A stretch of DNA of 10,000 nucleotides, from assembly GCA_026770585.1 (NCBI GenBank), contig MU646361.1:8542-18541 (forward strand), read 5' to 3'. Below the pieces are notes generated by a model. It worked only from the letters and a program-made list of their open reading frames with translations. It made no database searches and had not been told where the DNA came from. Source of the stretch: Baffinella frigidus (Eukaryota; Cryptophyceae; Cryptomonadales; Baffinellaceae). Below are positions 9,986-10,000 of the stretch, piece by piece. Both the position numbers and the translations under genes were made by a program. The stretch's first letter is position 1, and each line of letters starts with the position of its first letter.

Positions 9986-10000
9986 GGGCGAACATTCGCC
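9966..10000 (+). repeat. Start of a further TTATCCC arm, cut by the window edge
   Basis: TTATCCCTCGAGTGGCGGAC followed by GGGCGAACATTCGCC has the same layout as the arm at 9759, with different bases in both palindromic blocks. Confidence 0.6.

Overview
The window looks like nuclear DNA of a repeat-rich microalga or other photosynthetic protist. The reasons are a spliced gene with GT..AG introns, plant/algal-type telomere-like repeats (TTTAGGG and variants), GC-rich exons set in lower-GC surroundings, long dinucleotide tracts, and many small foldback and dispersed repeats. No prokaryotic operon, ribosome binding site, rRNA or tRNA is visible. The species cannot be named from the sequence; TTTAGGG-type repeats occur in green algae and several other protist lineages.

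Layout. From 1 to about 4060 the DNA is a mosaic of short repeats: a ~120-bp foldback element (called FB-120 here), two related ~120-bp dispersed modules (A and B), a ~105-bp inverted pair, and CT, GA and CA microsatellites. From 4064 to 6802 on the minus strand lies the one gene I can support: a four-exon gene for a ~639-residue protein with an ankyrin-repeat domain. Its three introns are made almost wholly of degenerate telomere-like heptamers (CCCTAAA-type on the sense strand), and two of its exons are only 61 and 52 nt. The exon phases join into one open frame. From 6803 to about 7720 is lower-GC DNA with the presumed 5' flank of that gene, several hairpins and one doubtful small ORF. From 7720 to 9720 the repeat mosaic returns, with five full FB-120 copies. 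From 9607 to the right edge a different set of nested foldbacks appears.

What stands out. (1) The ankyrin gene's introns resemble telomeric DNA, each dominated by its own variant. (2) FB-120 behaves like a Tc1/mariner-type non-autonomous element: CAGGGG..CCCCTG ends, TA target duplication, matched filled and empty sites within the window, and one empty site carrying TACATGTA, the footprint expected from Tc1-type excision. (3) Near the right edge, paired palindromes differ between copies in a compensatory way, which suggests that the symmetry itself is maintained. No transposase gene is present, so FB-120 would have to be moved from elsewhere.
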